Positions 35,627 through 47,781 of a DNA stretch of 64,000 nucleotides are shown here, one piece after another. The position numbers were made by a program, and so were the translations under genes. The stretch spans positions 1-64,000 of the forward strand of contig JAUCBJ010000144.1 in the NCBI GenBank assembly GCA_032718475.1, in the 5' to 3' direction. A model generated the notes under the pieces. It did no database searches, had not been told where the DNA came from, and was given only the letters and a program-made list of their open reading frames with translations. Numbering within the stretch: the first letter of the stretch is position 1; every line of letters starts with the position of its first letter. Source of the stretch: Nemertoderma westbladi. Taxonomy: Eukaryota > Xenacoelomorpha > Nemertodermatida > Nemertodermatidae.

Positions 35627-35725
35627 AAGGGCTTTCCATAAATGACGTCACGGGGGAGGGAGGGGATCGAAGATTTCGTGACAAATTGTTACACGGGGGG
35701 GGGGGGGGGGGGGGTCATCCATTTT
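35627..35725 (+). mobile_element. Truncated MITE end related to the 31.8-kb element
   Basis: GGGCTTTCCATAAATGACGT followed by CACGGGGGAGGGAGGGG and an 20-nt G run, the same arrangement as the ends of 31846-32231. I do not find the facing inverted end. Confidence 0.55.
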
Positions 35726-35993
35726 GTGATTTCTTCACATTGATCATGGTTATAGAATATATCCGTACGAGCCAATATTTGACTGAAGTTGTAAAGTGTA
35801 GTAACTATTTGTTAAGCGCGACAAACTGACAGACATAAAGAGAGACGCTGCTCCGTCAAATTATAAAATTGATATCGAAAATAGAGTCCGAACAATAAAA
35901 TCCATACAAACAAACAATCCAAACAAATAAATAAAGATATTTTTTTAGCCAATAATAGGCGCCTTTGAGGCAAACTTGAGTTTTTCAGTTCCT

Positions 35994-36075
35994 TCTTGGT
36001 GTAGTGGTTGCATTGAATTCACATCTCTCCGGAGGTCGTGGGTTCGATGCCAGCATGGGGTCCCGGGGAGTTTTC
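35994..36075 (+). repeat. tRNA-derived SINE head
   Basis: CTTGGTGTAGTGGTTGCA is a good pol III A box, and GTGGGTTCGATGCC about 35 bp later is a good B box. The acceptor arm does not pair well and unique or AT-rich sequence follows, so a SINE head is more likely than a functional tRNA gene. Confidence 0.55.
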
Positions 36076-36868
36076 GTTCTGTCTTGCATCCTTAAATGGT
36101 AGCTAAAGTAAATAAAAACTATATTGGAATGGGGTATGGGGATTCCACTGAGTAATTTTTAAGTACAATTAATTAGGGCCTACTTAAATCTTATAAGTAG
36201 AAAATGACAAAATTTCATGAAAGGACACGCTAAAAATTCAGTTTTTAGTGCAACTAACATAATTACCACATTTAGCGTTGAATAAAAGTCTGTGGTCGCA
36301 ATATTCGCTTAATTAATCTTTTTGGTTACCACAACTGCAATTCCCGTACTACAATTATTAAACATACGGGTTGCCTTCCCGAGTACGAATACTTCCCGAG
36401 TAAGTTCGTATATCTTAAAATGTATATTCAAATCAAACTAAATTGTGAAGGGTAATTAAGGTTCTGTCTATTACAATTAAATAATGTTATTATTATTATT
36501 GTTATATAATTTCTGTTATTATCTTGGATTTCATTGTTATTCTATTCATTTTGTATTGAGATAAAAAAATATTGGGGAAAAAAAACATTAAGAAAAAAAC
36601 ATTGAGAAAAAAATAAGTGTAATTTTTTCTCAATGTTTTAGTGGTAGAAAAAATAAACACTCTTTACTTACATCTGTTGGGGCAGCCAGCAAAAAGAGCC
36701 ATACTAATAAGACGCTTGCTTATTGTATATTTCTTAAAATCATTGGCTTGGGTTTGGGTATTTAGAGAGTCTTTATAATTAGCTAAATTATTTCGTTGAG
36801 GCATTGACATTGTAAATTAATGCAATAATATTTCAGTATCAATACTATCGGCATAAGGTAAGCATAAG

Positions 36869-39053
36869 GTACAGTGGATTGTTTATGGTACAGTGGGTTG
36901 TTTATGGTACAGTGGGTTGTTTATGGTACTGTGGGTTGTTTATGGCACAGTGGGTTGTTTATGGTACAGTGGGTTGTTTATGGCACAGTTGGTTGTTTAT
37001 GATACAGTGGGTTGTTTATGGTACAGTGGGTTGTTTATGGTACAGTGGGTTGTTTATGGTACAGTGGGTTGTTTATGGTACAGTGGGTTGTTTATGGTAC
37101 AGTGGGTTGTTTATGGTACAGTGGGTTGTGGGTTGTTTATGGTACAGTGGGTTGTTTATGGTACAGTGTGTTGTTTATGGTACAGTGTGTTGTTTATGGT
37201 ACAGTGGGTTGTTTATGGTACAGTGGTTTGTTTATGGTACAGTGGGTTGTTTATGGTACAGTGTGTTGTTTATGGTGCAGTGTGTTGTTTATGGTACAGT
37301 GGGTTGTTTATGGTACAGTGGTTTGTTTATGGTACAGTGGGTTGTTTATGGTACAGTGTGTTGTTTATGGTACAGTGGGTTGTTTATGGTACAGTGGGTT
37401 GTTTATGGTACAGTGGGTTGTTTATGGTACAGTGGGTTGTTTATGGTACAGTGTGTTGTTTATGGTACATTGGGTTGTTTATGGTACAGTGGGTTGTTTA
37501 TGGTACATTGGGTTGTTTATGGTACAGTGGGTTGTTTATGGTACAGTGGGCTGTTTATGGTACAGTGTGTTGTTTATGGTACAGTGGGTTGTTTATGGTA
37601 CAGTGTGTTGTTTATGGTACAGTGGGTTGTTTATGGTACAGTGGGTTGTTTATGGTACAGTGGGTTGTTTATGGTACAGTGGGTTGTTTATGGTACATTG
37701 GGTTGTTTATGGTACAGTGGGTTGTTTATGGTACAGTGGTTTGTTTATGGTACAGTGGGTTGTTTATGGTACAGTGGGTTGTTTATGGTACAGTGTGTTG
37801 TTTATGGTACAGTGGGTTGTTTATGGTACAGTGGGTTGTTTATGATACAGTGGGTTGTTTATGGTACAGTGGGTTGTTTATGGTACAGTGGGTTGTTTAT
37901 GGTACAGTGGGTTGTTTATGGTACAGTGAGTTGTTTATGGTACAGTGGGTTGTTTATTGTACAGTGGGTTGTTTATGGTACAGTGGGTTGTTTATGGTAG
38001 AGTGGGTTGTTTATGGTACAGTGGGTTGTTTATGGTACAGTGGGTTGTTTATGGTACAGTGGGTTGTTTATGGTACAGTGGGTTGTTTATGGTACAGTGG
38101 GTTGTTTATGGTACAGCGGGTTGTTTATGGTACAGTGGGTTGTTTATGGTACAGTGGGTTGTTTATGGTACAGTGGGTTGTTTATGGTACAGTGGGTTGT
38201 TTCTGATACAATGGGTTGTTTATGATACAGTGGGTTGTTTATGGTACAGTGGGTTGTTTATGGTACAGTGGGTTGTTTATGGTACAGTGGGTTGTTTATG
38301 GTACAGTGGGTTGTTTATGGTACAGTGGGTTGTTTATGGTACAGTGGGTTGTTTATGGTACAGTGGGTTGTTTCTGATACAGTGGGTTGTTTATGGTATA
38401 GTGGGTTGTTTATGGTACAGTGGGTTGTTTATGGTACAGTGGGTTGTTTATGGTACAGTGGGTTGTTTATGGTACAGCGGGTTGTTTATGGTACAGTGGG
38501 TTGTTTATGGTACAGTGGGTTGTTTATGGTACAGTGGGTTGTTTATGGTACAGTGGGTTGTTTCTGATACAATGGGTTGTTTATGATACAGTGGGTTGTT
38601 TATGGTACAGTGGGTTGTTTATGGTACAGTGGGTTGTTTATGGTGCAGTGGCTTGTTTATGGTACAGTGTGTTGTTTATGCTACAGTGTGTTGTTTATGG
38701 TACAGTGGGTTGTTTCTGATACAGTGGGTTGTTTATGGTATAGTGGGTTGTTTATGGTACAGTGGGTTGTTTATGGTACAGTGGGTTGTTTATGGTACAG
38801 TGGGTTGTTTATGGTACAGTGGGTTGTTTATGGTACAGTGGGTTGTTTATGGTACAGTGGCTTGTTTATGGTACAGTGGCTTGTTTATGGTACAGTGGGT
38901 TGTTTATGGTACAGTGGGTTGTTTATGGTACAGTGGGTTGTTTATGATACAGTGGGTTGTTTATGGTACAGTGGGTTGTTTATGGTACAGTGGGTTGTTT
39001 ATGGTACAGTGGGTTGTTTATGGTACAGTGGGTTGTTTATGGTACAGTGGGTT
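36869..39053. repeat. 19-bp satellite, about 115 copies
   Basis: Unit GGTACAGTGGGTTGTTTAT repeated with point variants (GTGTG, GTGGC, GATACA, CAGCGGG, TTCTGATACAATGG). The variant marks TTCTGATACAATGG (38201, 38562) and CAGCGGG (38115, 38476) recur exactly 361 bp apart, that is 19 units of 19 bp, so the right part has a higher-order repeat. The long frames reading GLFMVQWVVYGTVGCLWYS are artefacts of the 19-bp period. Confidence 0.98.
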
Positions 39054-39775
39054 TAGCGTAAATCTCTCACTTTTCTGCTTTTAAATGTAAGAGGACAGGA
39101 GTATACTTTTTTCTTTCTCAAAAAATATATGGTGCGCGTCGTCGTCGTCCCATTCAGCCATTGCGGATCCGCACCTGTGTGGCTGTCAGGCTGTGCGTAG
39201 GTTAGTTGAATACAGCAATAGACTGATAGTTGTTACCGCAAGCAAACACGTACTGGCGTACCACAGTCTGAGTGTCTGCAGGTCTGGCAGTATTCATGTA
39301 TTCCGGTATTCAGGCAGTCAGGTATTGCAGTACAGCAGTTAGGCAGTACAGCAGTAGGCAGTAGGTTCCAACTACAAACGACTACATGACTACTGGTCTG
39401 CTGGTAGAATGGACATGGATTAGGCTATATCTGTAATACCAGGTTGCCATCTGGCCAGTGCTGCAGTCCTGTAGTGGCCATGGCATGGCAGCCAAGTTCA
39501 AGTCTGAAAGTACTGCAGTACTGATACTGACAGACTGAAGTAGGCCTATGTAATAATTACGGTCGCTACCGGTTACACCTGTACACGCAACACCAACACG
39601 GCTGCACGAGCTGACGACAGGACGAGTGCACGGTACATACAGACATCAGGACATACTGACATAAGACAGTAAGAAATGAGAGTCTGACTGTCTGAGAGGC
39701 AGTCAGACTCAGACAGTGAGTCACTGCGTCAGTCAGTCAGTCAGTAGGTACGTCAGTACGTGGCACCGGCACCGG
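39054..39775. other. Non-coding, rich in CAGT/CAGTCAG
   Basis: Between the satellite and element A. It has short CAGT, GTCAGTCAG runs (39728-39745) and no gene. Confidence 0.45.
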
Positions 39776-40262
39776 CAGTTAGGTACAATGGCCAAATCTG
39801 GCAATGATTGTGATTGCAATATTTGGCAACCAAGCAAAATCTGGCGACATTTCTGATTGCCTGATTTGGCAACTATATAAAGCCGTTGTTGCCATATTTG
39901 GCAACTTAACTAACTCATTGAATAGCCTATGGCTTATATGGTTCTGCGTCATTAAGTCCTTCTATGGCAGTATGGTCATTCCTTAGATCCTGAAATGTTA
40001 ATGTTAGGCCTAGACAGCTAGAAAAAAGGGGTAGGGCCAGGCAGGTTACAGGTTATACTTAGACCGTTAAGTTCTAACTTCTAACCAATACTGAATACAG
40101 CAATATATCCTAATAAATGAGGTGAGAGTGTGAGTCAAAAACACAAACACAGACTGACTGGTTTATTTTTGCTAGTAATCTCTGGCGCTGCTTGGGGAGG
40201 TGGTTGATTGTTGTTTGTACCAATAATAGTTTAGTAGTTAAAGATTGTAACTGTCTGACTGT

Positions 40263-42676
40263 CAGTCAGGGAGATCATCAATTTTGGGGTTACCCCAAAT
40301 TTCGAATTCTGGTAATAGGCTGTCGAAAATTGGGGTTTTTTGTTCAAATTTGAGGTATTTTTAGGCTCATAATAACGAGTGTTGCTGCGACTTAGGGAAA
40401 CTGTTGGAGCAACTTTTACTTTTAATATGTTAAAATATATTGTAAAATAAGAACTTTCATCGATGCAATAAAATATTTCACCGATGCAAACATGCTTTTA
40501 TTGGGGGGCGAAAATTGAAATTTGAGGTTAAACCTCAAATTTGAGATAAAACCTCAAATTTCGCCAGTCTTTACAACATCACCAGCCTGCCAGCAGTAGG
40601 GTGTAGCAGTAGGCTTTGCTGCTTAGTGCTTATAGAGCTTGGTGATAATGGGTGACCAGTGTAACCAGTGACCAATGTGACATGACATGTTTAAAACTTT
40701 AATGATTGTTAACTCCTTTAGTGATTGGTGAGAAAAATGCAGAAGACTAGAGAAATTCGCTATACTATTCGCCTTACTGCCTTACTGTTGGTAAGAAGAA
40801 CAGTAGACCAAAGCCTCACTGTTGGGAGATTCAAGCTCACACAGCTGCACAGTCACAGACTCAGGAAGGCCTACTATATCTTGTAGATGTCAGGATGTTG
40901 AATCAATTCCAGAATTTGGAAGTTTACATATTCTGGCATTCATCTGTTCTGTTCATCATTCACATCACACATCTTCGGAAAAAAATATGTTTTCTGGTTG
41001 TTGATGTCCTCTTTAAAACTTTGTGTACATCAAATGAAGCCATTCCTCTCCTGACAGCCTGAAGACTTATGTAATATTCGCCTGCCCTAGCTCTATCTGT
41101 CAATTGGAATACTGTACCATCATTCTTCCACAGTTTGGAGCCCATTTCTAGAGAAATGTTGCCGCAAAGGTTGACGTGGTTTATACAATATATGTGGACT
41201 TGATTATTTTGTTAGTTATTCTATACGACTGGAGACTCTAAAGGCCATGCCCCGCCCATCTGCCCATGCTCCCATGTCTGCATGTCCCATACATCACCTC
41301 TTCTTATCCAGTTATCAGGGCCATTAACATATGGAACATGCTGGACCTGGAACACAGTAGAAACATCATCATCACTAATCGCTATTCTTTTAAACAGTCT
41401 TTAGACTCTGCTTTCTTATCAAGACATCTGAAATGTTTTAGAAATCTAAATGACTGTTTGTTTATACTATACATACATACATCCTTTTAAATTGACCTTA
41501 TGAGGAACCAGAATCATTTATAACTTGGGCAAAAAGTATAACCTTTTTCACTAACCTATTCTCGAGGCTTTATCTCATCTCTGGCTGGAGTACACCTTGC
41601 ACTCTTGCAGGCATTAAATTTGCATTGCAATAGTGTGTAGGGATGGATTTTGCTCAACTTTCGATCAAAAATTTGATCAACACATTCAATGAAATTTTAG
41701 AAATTCCTCCAAAAATATTTTGGCACTTTGTCAAATCAAATAGGTGACCCTCCTAATCTGCTAATCCTGAAATCACCAGCTAATCCTGAAATTTAGTGCA
41801 GGTGATATCAATATTCCTAACTCTTGTTTATTGTTTTTTGGTTACTTTCAACTCACTTCTGTAACCTGCTCCTTTGCTAACCCTGTAACCGGGCACTAGT
41901 GAAAGTGACTTTAGTTTAGGTGATTTCAGGATTAGCAGATTAGGAGCTAGGAGGGTCCCCTATTTGACACAAATGCCAATGTTTTATTTTACTTTTTTTA
42001 CCGGGAGAAAAAGTGAAATCAATGCAAAATTATGGCTCTATGGTACATTATTATGTGGCAATATTATTCAATATTATTGCAGGTTGCTGTGTTGCCGACT
42101 TTGCAAAAGCTGTGCCCAACAAAAAGTTACAATATTCAGATATTATGGGGACAACTTTTTCCCTACCAGTAGGAAAAAAAAGTAGGCCTACTACTTTTTC
42201 TCCCGATTTTATGGCATATTCAAGCAAAAAAGTAACAATATAAAAATATAAGTTCTTTAAGCTCTGTACTTCGTTTTATATGTCTACCATCTGATCATAC
42301 CACCCCACTGCACCCCTACCGCCCTGCCAGTAGCCTTTTTAAGTATAAGCCTTTTTAAACTAATACTGTATATGTTTTAAATATTATATTTCACAACACT
42401 CAGACACTAGGCCTACATCAGTTTATTTTTTTACCTTTGCAATACAGTAACAAGCTAACAACTGAACAACTACTGAACAAGGCCAACTATGACTTCTGGC
42501 CAATTATGACTATTCTGTCTGTATCTGACTGACTATGCTGCTATGAAATTCAAATTTGGGGTAAAACTCCAATTTAGAGAATTAACCTAACCTTGTATTA
42601 AATTTGAGGTAATTCCAAAATTGGGTCTATAATTTGAAATTTGAGGTATTCTCAAATTTGATGATCTCCCTGACTG
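40263..42676. mobile_element. DNA element B: CAGTCAGG ends, CAAATTTGAGG word, TSD ACTGT
   Basis: CAGTCAGGGAGATCATCAA at 40263-40281 faces its exact reverse complement at 42658-42676. ACTGT lies directly outside on both sides (40258-40262, 42677-42681). Subterminal words of the AAATTTGAGGT / ACCTCAAATTT type occur repeatedly at both ends (40270-40365, 40520-40560, 42548-42660). The interior has only short ORFs. It lies within element A, so it is younger than A. Confidence 0.88.
41736..41967. mobile_element. Small hairpin element C inside B
   Basis: TCAAATAGGTGACCCTCC followed by TAATCTGCTAATCCTGAAAT faces, after a short centre, the inverse GATTTCAGGATTAGCAGATT then AGGAGCTAGGAGGGTCCCCTATTTGA. 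The word TAATCCTGAAAT is also repeated directly inside the left arm. No coding capacity. Confidence 0.75.
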
Positions 42677-43932
42677 ACTGTGTAATGCTGATACAATTGC
42701 CCAGCAATCTAAATCATCCTTCACTCTATATATCACTGTATCAGTTCAGTATATCTCACAGTCTCAGTATCTATCTTTCCATTCCTACATCATTACATAC
42801 AGACAGACAGACATATAACAGTATAATGAAAATAATTTCATCCCGTTTTTCATTAGCAGATTAGGGCCTACTAGAAACAATTTGGTTGAATCCCTTAAAT
42901 GCCTTCAGCCTTAACACGCGTTTTGGTTTTCTCAGTCTTTCTAAATTTTAACACTTTTTCTTCTGTCACGCCGTTTCTCAAACTTTAATGCCCCCTTGCC
43001 TTCTTGCTGCCTTTTGGTGATGTTCACGTTCTGACGTTGTCAAATATTATTACGTTTATTTCCATTTCAGTCTTTTAAGCATGTGATTCTTTAGTTTTGT
43101 TTATGCCTATAATACCATATCATATACCAGTCAGCCAGTCTACCAGTACGGTATCTGTTACAGACTCATCCATCTGTCCATTAACATATTAACAACATAT
43201 CAAATACATTCTGACATTTCATCAACTAATGTTTATAAATCATCACAACTCGACAAGGGTAAGCAAGCAGTAAGCAATTTTGAAGTAATTTATAATGACA
43301 GAGTTACTGACAGGCTGACAGGGCTGCACAATAATAATTGTTGCCAAAAATGGCAACCATTATTTTTCTTTAATTCTAATGGTTGCCAAAAATGGCAATA
43401 ATTATTTTAGGCACATTTCGGCCTATTGCTAAGAGAAATTCACACGATGATTTTTTTTCTTATACGGTCAATTATATTTAAATTTCGCGCTCTTTTCACT
43501 TACCTATTTACCAAAATGCGATTTTGCTTCTGGGCGTGCGAAAATTAGAAAAACCAAAAGTTGCCAGATTTGGCAATAAACATTGCCATATGTGGCAACT
43601 TTTGAGGTTGCCAGATTTGGCCATTGTACCTAACTGACCGGTCAGCCGGCAGCCGGTAGCGCAGTCAGGCGGGGGTCCTACGAATTACCCAAAAAAACAC
43701 AATATTACCCAAAAAAAACACAAAAATACACAAAAAAATACAAAAAATTACACAAAAAAAACACAAAAATACACAAAAAAAACACAAAAAGATTTCTTAA
43801 TTAATGGAAAGGAGCAGGTTACTGCCTGACTGCAGTCAGGAACACTGCTGCACTGGTCACAATTGACAATATGTCCAATTTACAGCCAGAATGTGTCCGC
43901 GGAAAACGCTCTCAGAGTGAAATTTCTCCAGA

Positions 43933-46900
43933 CAGTAGGGAACATACCCTTAAATAAGCTCCAAAAGTGGGTTCCTATTTAAGGAAAATGGCTCTTATTT
44001 AGGGGTTTTTGGGCCTTTTTTGGATATTTTTTCGATATAATATGCAATAACTTGTTTCAGGAAAAAATACCGCATAATTTTATTTCACAATGTAAAAGTT
44101 GGGTCTTTCTTGAACATAAAGCAAAAAACCAGAAAACATTTCACCGTCCGGTTTTTTTTCTACAAGCGTTTTAAAATTGCATCAAAAATACGACTAGTTC
44201 CTAAATAAGGGGGATTTTTTAAATTTACCTTATTTAAGATATCGAAATTGTACACATAAATACTAAAAGTCCCTAAATAAGAACTTTTTGACCTGGGTTT
44301 CTTATTTAGGAATACAATTGTATTCCAAAATCTGCACATTCCTTAAATAAAATAAATATTCCTTATTCCTTACAGTATGTGTTACACTTCTTTCATAATT
44401 CTTTGATTTATGTCAGTCTGTATATTGCTAATTGTTGGGATAAGAATAAGGACAATGGTTGCACTGCACTCTATAAATCCTCTATAGAATATCGTATCAT
44501 AATGAAGTTGCTAGCACTGGCATTCTTACCTCACACGGTAGCATAGAATAGCCCATTGATATTCAAAAGAATAGCCCATCGCCCATCTGAGCGCACATAC
44601 ATTGTCACGTATTTCGATGAAACACGACTCAAGTAACTGGACATCGCCGCACAGTTTCGAAAAACTAACTTGTGTCCTGCATTTCCTCTTCTGCTCCGCG
44701 TGACGCCCCACTTAGATGGATTGTCCACAATGTCATGTCAATAGGCACAAAGATGGTTCGGTTGGGCAGCTGATAGACGTTATGAAGGTTAAAGATGATG
44801 ACTGGATGACGTTTTGGCTCAACTGGCTCAGGCAGGAGTGGGACACGTTCGTGGGACCTTTGCGCAGCATGAAGTGAGCAAAGCCTTAGCTAGCCCTAGC
44901 TGATAGGGGCCCCACCCCATTCAGCCATTAACATGTTGTCTTTCGTTAGTCAGAGGTCGTTCAACACAATACTCGTATCCTTAATTTGCCTCATAGCGTT
45001 CGTTTGTTTTTTACCAAACTTCAGATTATTTCAAATCTTTTGACAGACTACATACATACTAAGTTTCGTTTAATTTCATTAAGGAATGACCGAGTTATTA
45101 GCGATAAAAAATTTACAACGACGACAGACAACTCGTTAATGCACCCATATGCTAAGGCTTCGCTCACTTGAACGTGGCTCTCCACCACATTCAATCCGGT
45201 TCGACGCAGTTTGTTGCTCGTTGTTGCTCATTGTTGCTCATTGCTGTTCGTTGTGCTTTATTATTTCTCATTGTTGGTCATTGTTGCTCATTGTTGGTCA
45301 TTGTTGCTCGTTGTTGGTCATTGTTGCTTGTTGGTGCTCATTGTTGCTCGTTAGTTGTACTTTATTATTGCTCGTTGTTGCTCGTTGTACTCTATCTGTC
45401 TATTATTGCTCGTTGTTGCTCATTATTGCTCATTGTTACTCGTTGTTGTACTTTATTATTGGTCGTTCAATCGTTGTTCCTCATTGTTGCTCGTTGTTTC
45501 TCGTTGTTGTACTTTATTATTGCCCATTGTTGCTCGTTGTTGCTCAATATTACTCGTTGTTGCTCGTTCAGTCATTGTTGCTCATTGTTGCTCGTTGTTG
45601 TACTTTATTATTGCTCATTGTTGCTCAATATATCTCGTTGTTGCTTAATATAACTCGTTGTTGCTCGTTCAGTCGTTTTTGCTCATTATTGCTCGTTGTT
45701 TCTCGTTGTTGCTCATTGTTGCTCGTTGTTGTTCTTTATTATTGCTCAGTGTTTCTCATTGTTGCTCGTTGTTGCTCAATGTTACTCGTTGTTATACTTT
45801 ATTATTGCTCAATGTTACTCGTTGTTACTCATTGTCATTGTTGCTCATTGTTACTCGTTCCTCATGTCCTAATTATTGGTCGCTGTTTCTCGTTGTTGTA
45901 CTTTATTATTGCTCATTGTTGCTCGTTGTTTCTCGGTTTTGTACTTTATTATTGCTCATTGTTGCTCAATATATCTCGTTGTTGTTCAATATAACTCGTT
46001 GTTGCTCGTTCAGTCGTTGTTGCTCATTATTGCTCATTGTTGCTCGTTGTTGTTCTTTATTATTGCTCATTGTTGCTCAGTGTTTCTCATTGTTGCTCGT
46101 TGTTGCTCAATGTTACTCGTTGTTATACTTTATTATTGCTCAATGTTACTCGTTGTTACTCATTGTCATTGTTGCTCATTGTTACTCGTTGTTCCTCATG
46201 TCCTCATTATTGGTCGTTGTTTCTCGTTGTTGTACTTTATTATTGCTCATTGTTGCTCGTTGTTTATCGTTGTTGTACTTTATTATTGCTCATTGTTGCT
46301 CGTTGTTTCTCGTTGTTGTACTTTATTATTGCTCGTTCAGTCTATGTTCCTCATTGTTGCTCGCTGTTTCTCGTTGTTGCTCATTGTTGCTCGTTGTTGC
46401 TCATTATTTCTCATTGTTACTCGTTGTTGCTCATTGTTGCTCGTTGTTGTACTTTATTATTGCTCGTTCAGTCGTTATTCCTCATTGTTGCTCACTGTTT
46501 CTCGTTGTTGCTCATTGTTGCTCGTTGTTGTACTTTATTATTACTCATTGTTGCTCGGTGTTTCTCAATGTTGCTCGTTGTTGCTCGTTCAGTCGTTGTT
46601 CCTTATTATTGCTCATTGTTGTTCGTTGTTTCTAGCTGTTGCTCATTGTTGCTCGTTGTTGTACTTTATTATTGCTCATTTTTGCTCGTTGTTGCTCATT
46701 GTTTCTCATTGTTGCTCAATGTTACTCGTCGTAGTCGTAGTTGCTCATTGTTACTCGTTGTTGCTCATTCAGTCGTTTTCCTCATTATTGCTCGTTGTTG
46801 TACTTTATTATTGCTCAATGTTACTCGTTGTTGCTAATTGTTGCTCGTTGTTACTCGTTGTTTTGTTACTCATTGTTCATTCGTTGCTCGTTGTTGCTTA

Positions 46901-47781
46901 TTTTTGGTCATTGTTGCTCGTTGTGCATTTTTGCACCTATCCAATTAAGCTCAGAAGCTCCCTTATCTCTGCATCTTACAATGTCCTGTCAAGGTTAGGC
47001 GGGTAGGAGGTCATAACTGTTATAAGCAGGCAGATAAGGGCAGAAGGAGGACGGGGCTGGGAGACGAGGTTATAAGAGACATAATATAAGGATATTTAAT
47101 TTAATTTATTTAATTTAATATATAAGAAATGAGGCCAGTATTGGTTGACAGAAGGAGATACGCAATGCGTATCCTATTGCGCCTCATAATAGCCTCTCGT
47201 CAACAAGTCAACCCCATAGACTAGCGGCACTGGCTGTTTCAGCTGACGGGGCTCTGTCGAAAACGCGTCCCTGATGCAGTAAGGGCCCTCTTTTGAGGAG
47301 CAATATTATTATTGTCGCGGACCGGAACTGCTTCTACTCTCTGTGAGAAATGAGAAATATTTAATTTATTTAAGGAGTATGCAGATTTTGGAATGAAATT
47401 GTATACCTAAATAAGAAACCCATGTCAAAAAGTTCTTATTTAAGGACTTTTAGTATTTGTGTACAATTTCGATGTCTTAAATAAGGTAAATTTAAAAAAT
47501 CCCTCTTATTTAGGAACTGGTCGTATTTTTGATGCAATTTTAAAACGCTTGTAGAAAAAAAACCGGACGGTGAAATGTTTTCTGGTTTTTTGCATTATGT
47601 TCAAGAAAGAACCAACTTTTATATTGTGAAATAAAATTATGCGGTATTTTTTACTGAAACAAGTTCTTGCATATTATGTCGAAAAAATATCCAAAAAATG
47701 CCCAAAAACCCCTAAATAAGAGCCATTTTCCTTAAATAAGAACCCACTTTTGGAGCTTATTTAAGGGTATGTTCCCTACTG
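43933..47781. mobile_element. DNA element E: long (about 430 bp) TIRs, CTTAAATAAG word, TSD CCAGA
   Basis: 43933-44370 and 47355-47781 are inverted repeats with only scattered differences, starting CAGTAGGGAACATACCC. CCAGA flanks both sides (43928-43932, 47782-47786). Each arm contains about ten CTTATTTAGG/CCTAAATAAG words. The centre holds a 1.7-kb 10-bp satellite and no transposase. It sits inside element D. Confidence 0.92.
45211..46924. repeat. 10-bp satellite TTGTTGCTCR inside element E
   Basis: About 170 units of TTGTTGCTCA/G with interspersed TACTTTATTA and TTCAGTCG variants. A block of about 200 bp near 45660-45880 is repeated near 46010-46210, giving a higher-order period of about 350 bp. 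The Cys/Leu/Ser-rich open frames are artefacts of the period. Confidence 0.97.

Larger units (their letters stand above)
34500..36868. other. Intergenic, downstream of DZANK1
   Basis: Contains a G run (34609-34624), a truncated MITE end at 35627-35725 and a tRNA-derived SINE head at 35994-36075. No gene recognised. Confidence 0.5.
39776..43636. mobile_element. DNA element A: CAGTTAGG ends, GCCAAAT word, TSD ACCGG
   Basis: The 29 bp from 39776 (CAGTTAGGTACAATGGCC, then AAATCTGGCAA) are repeated exactly in reverse complement at 43608-43636. The 5-bp flank ACCGG is present on both sides (39771-39775, 43637-43641). Both subterminal regions contain many TTGCCAAATNTGGCAA-like near-palindromes (39790-39905; 43340-43400; 43560-43620). 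No transposase ORF is present. Element B is inserted inside it. Confidence 0.88.

Noticed and set aside
35994-36075. Functional tRNA gene
   Set aside because: A and B boxes are good but the acceptor stem and anticodon arm do not fold convincingly; a SINE head is more likely.
36879-39084. Trp/Val/Cys-rich ORFs (VQWVVYGTVGCLWYS) as membrane proteins
   Set aside because: Artefact of the 19-bp period; all three + frames are open with the same peptide shifted.
45149-47006. Cys/Leu/Ser-rich ORFs as metal-binding or antimicrobial peptides
   Set aside because: Artefact of the 10-bp period inside element E.
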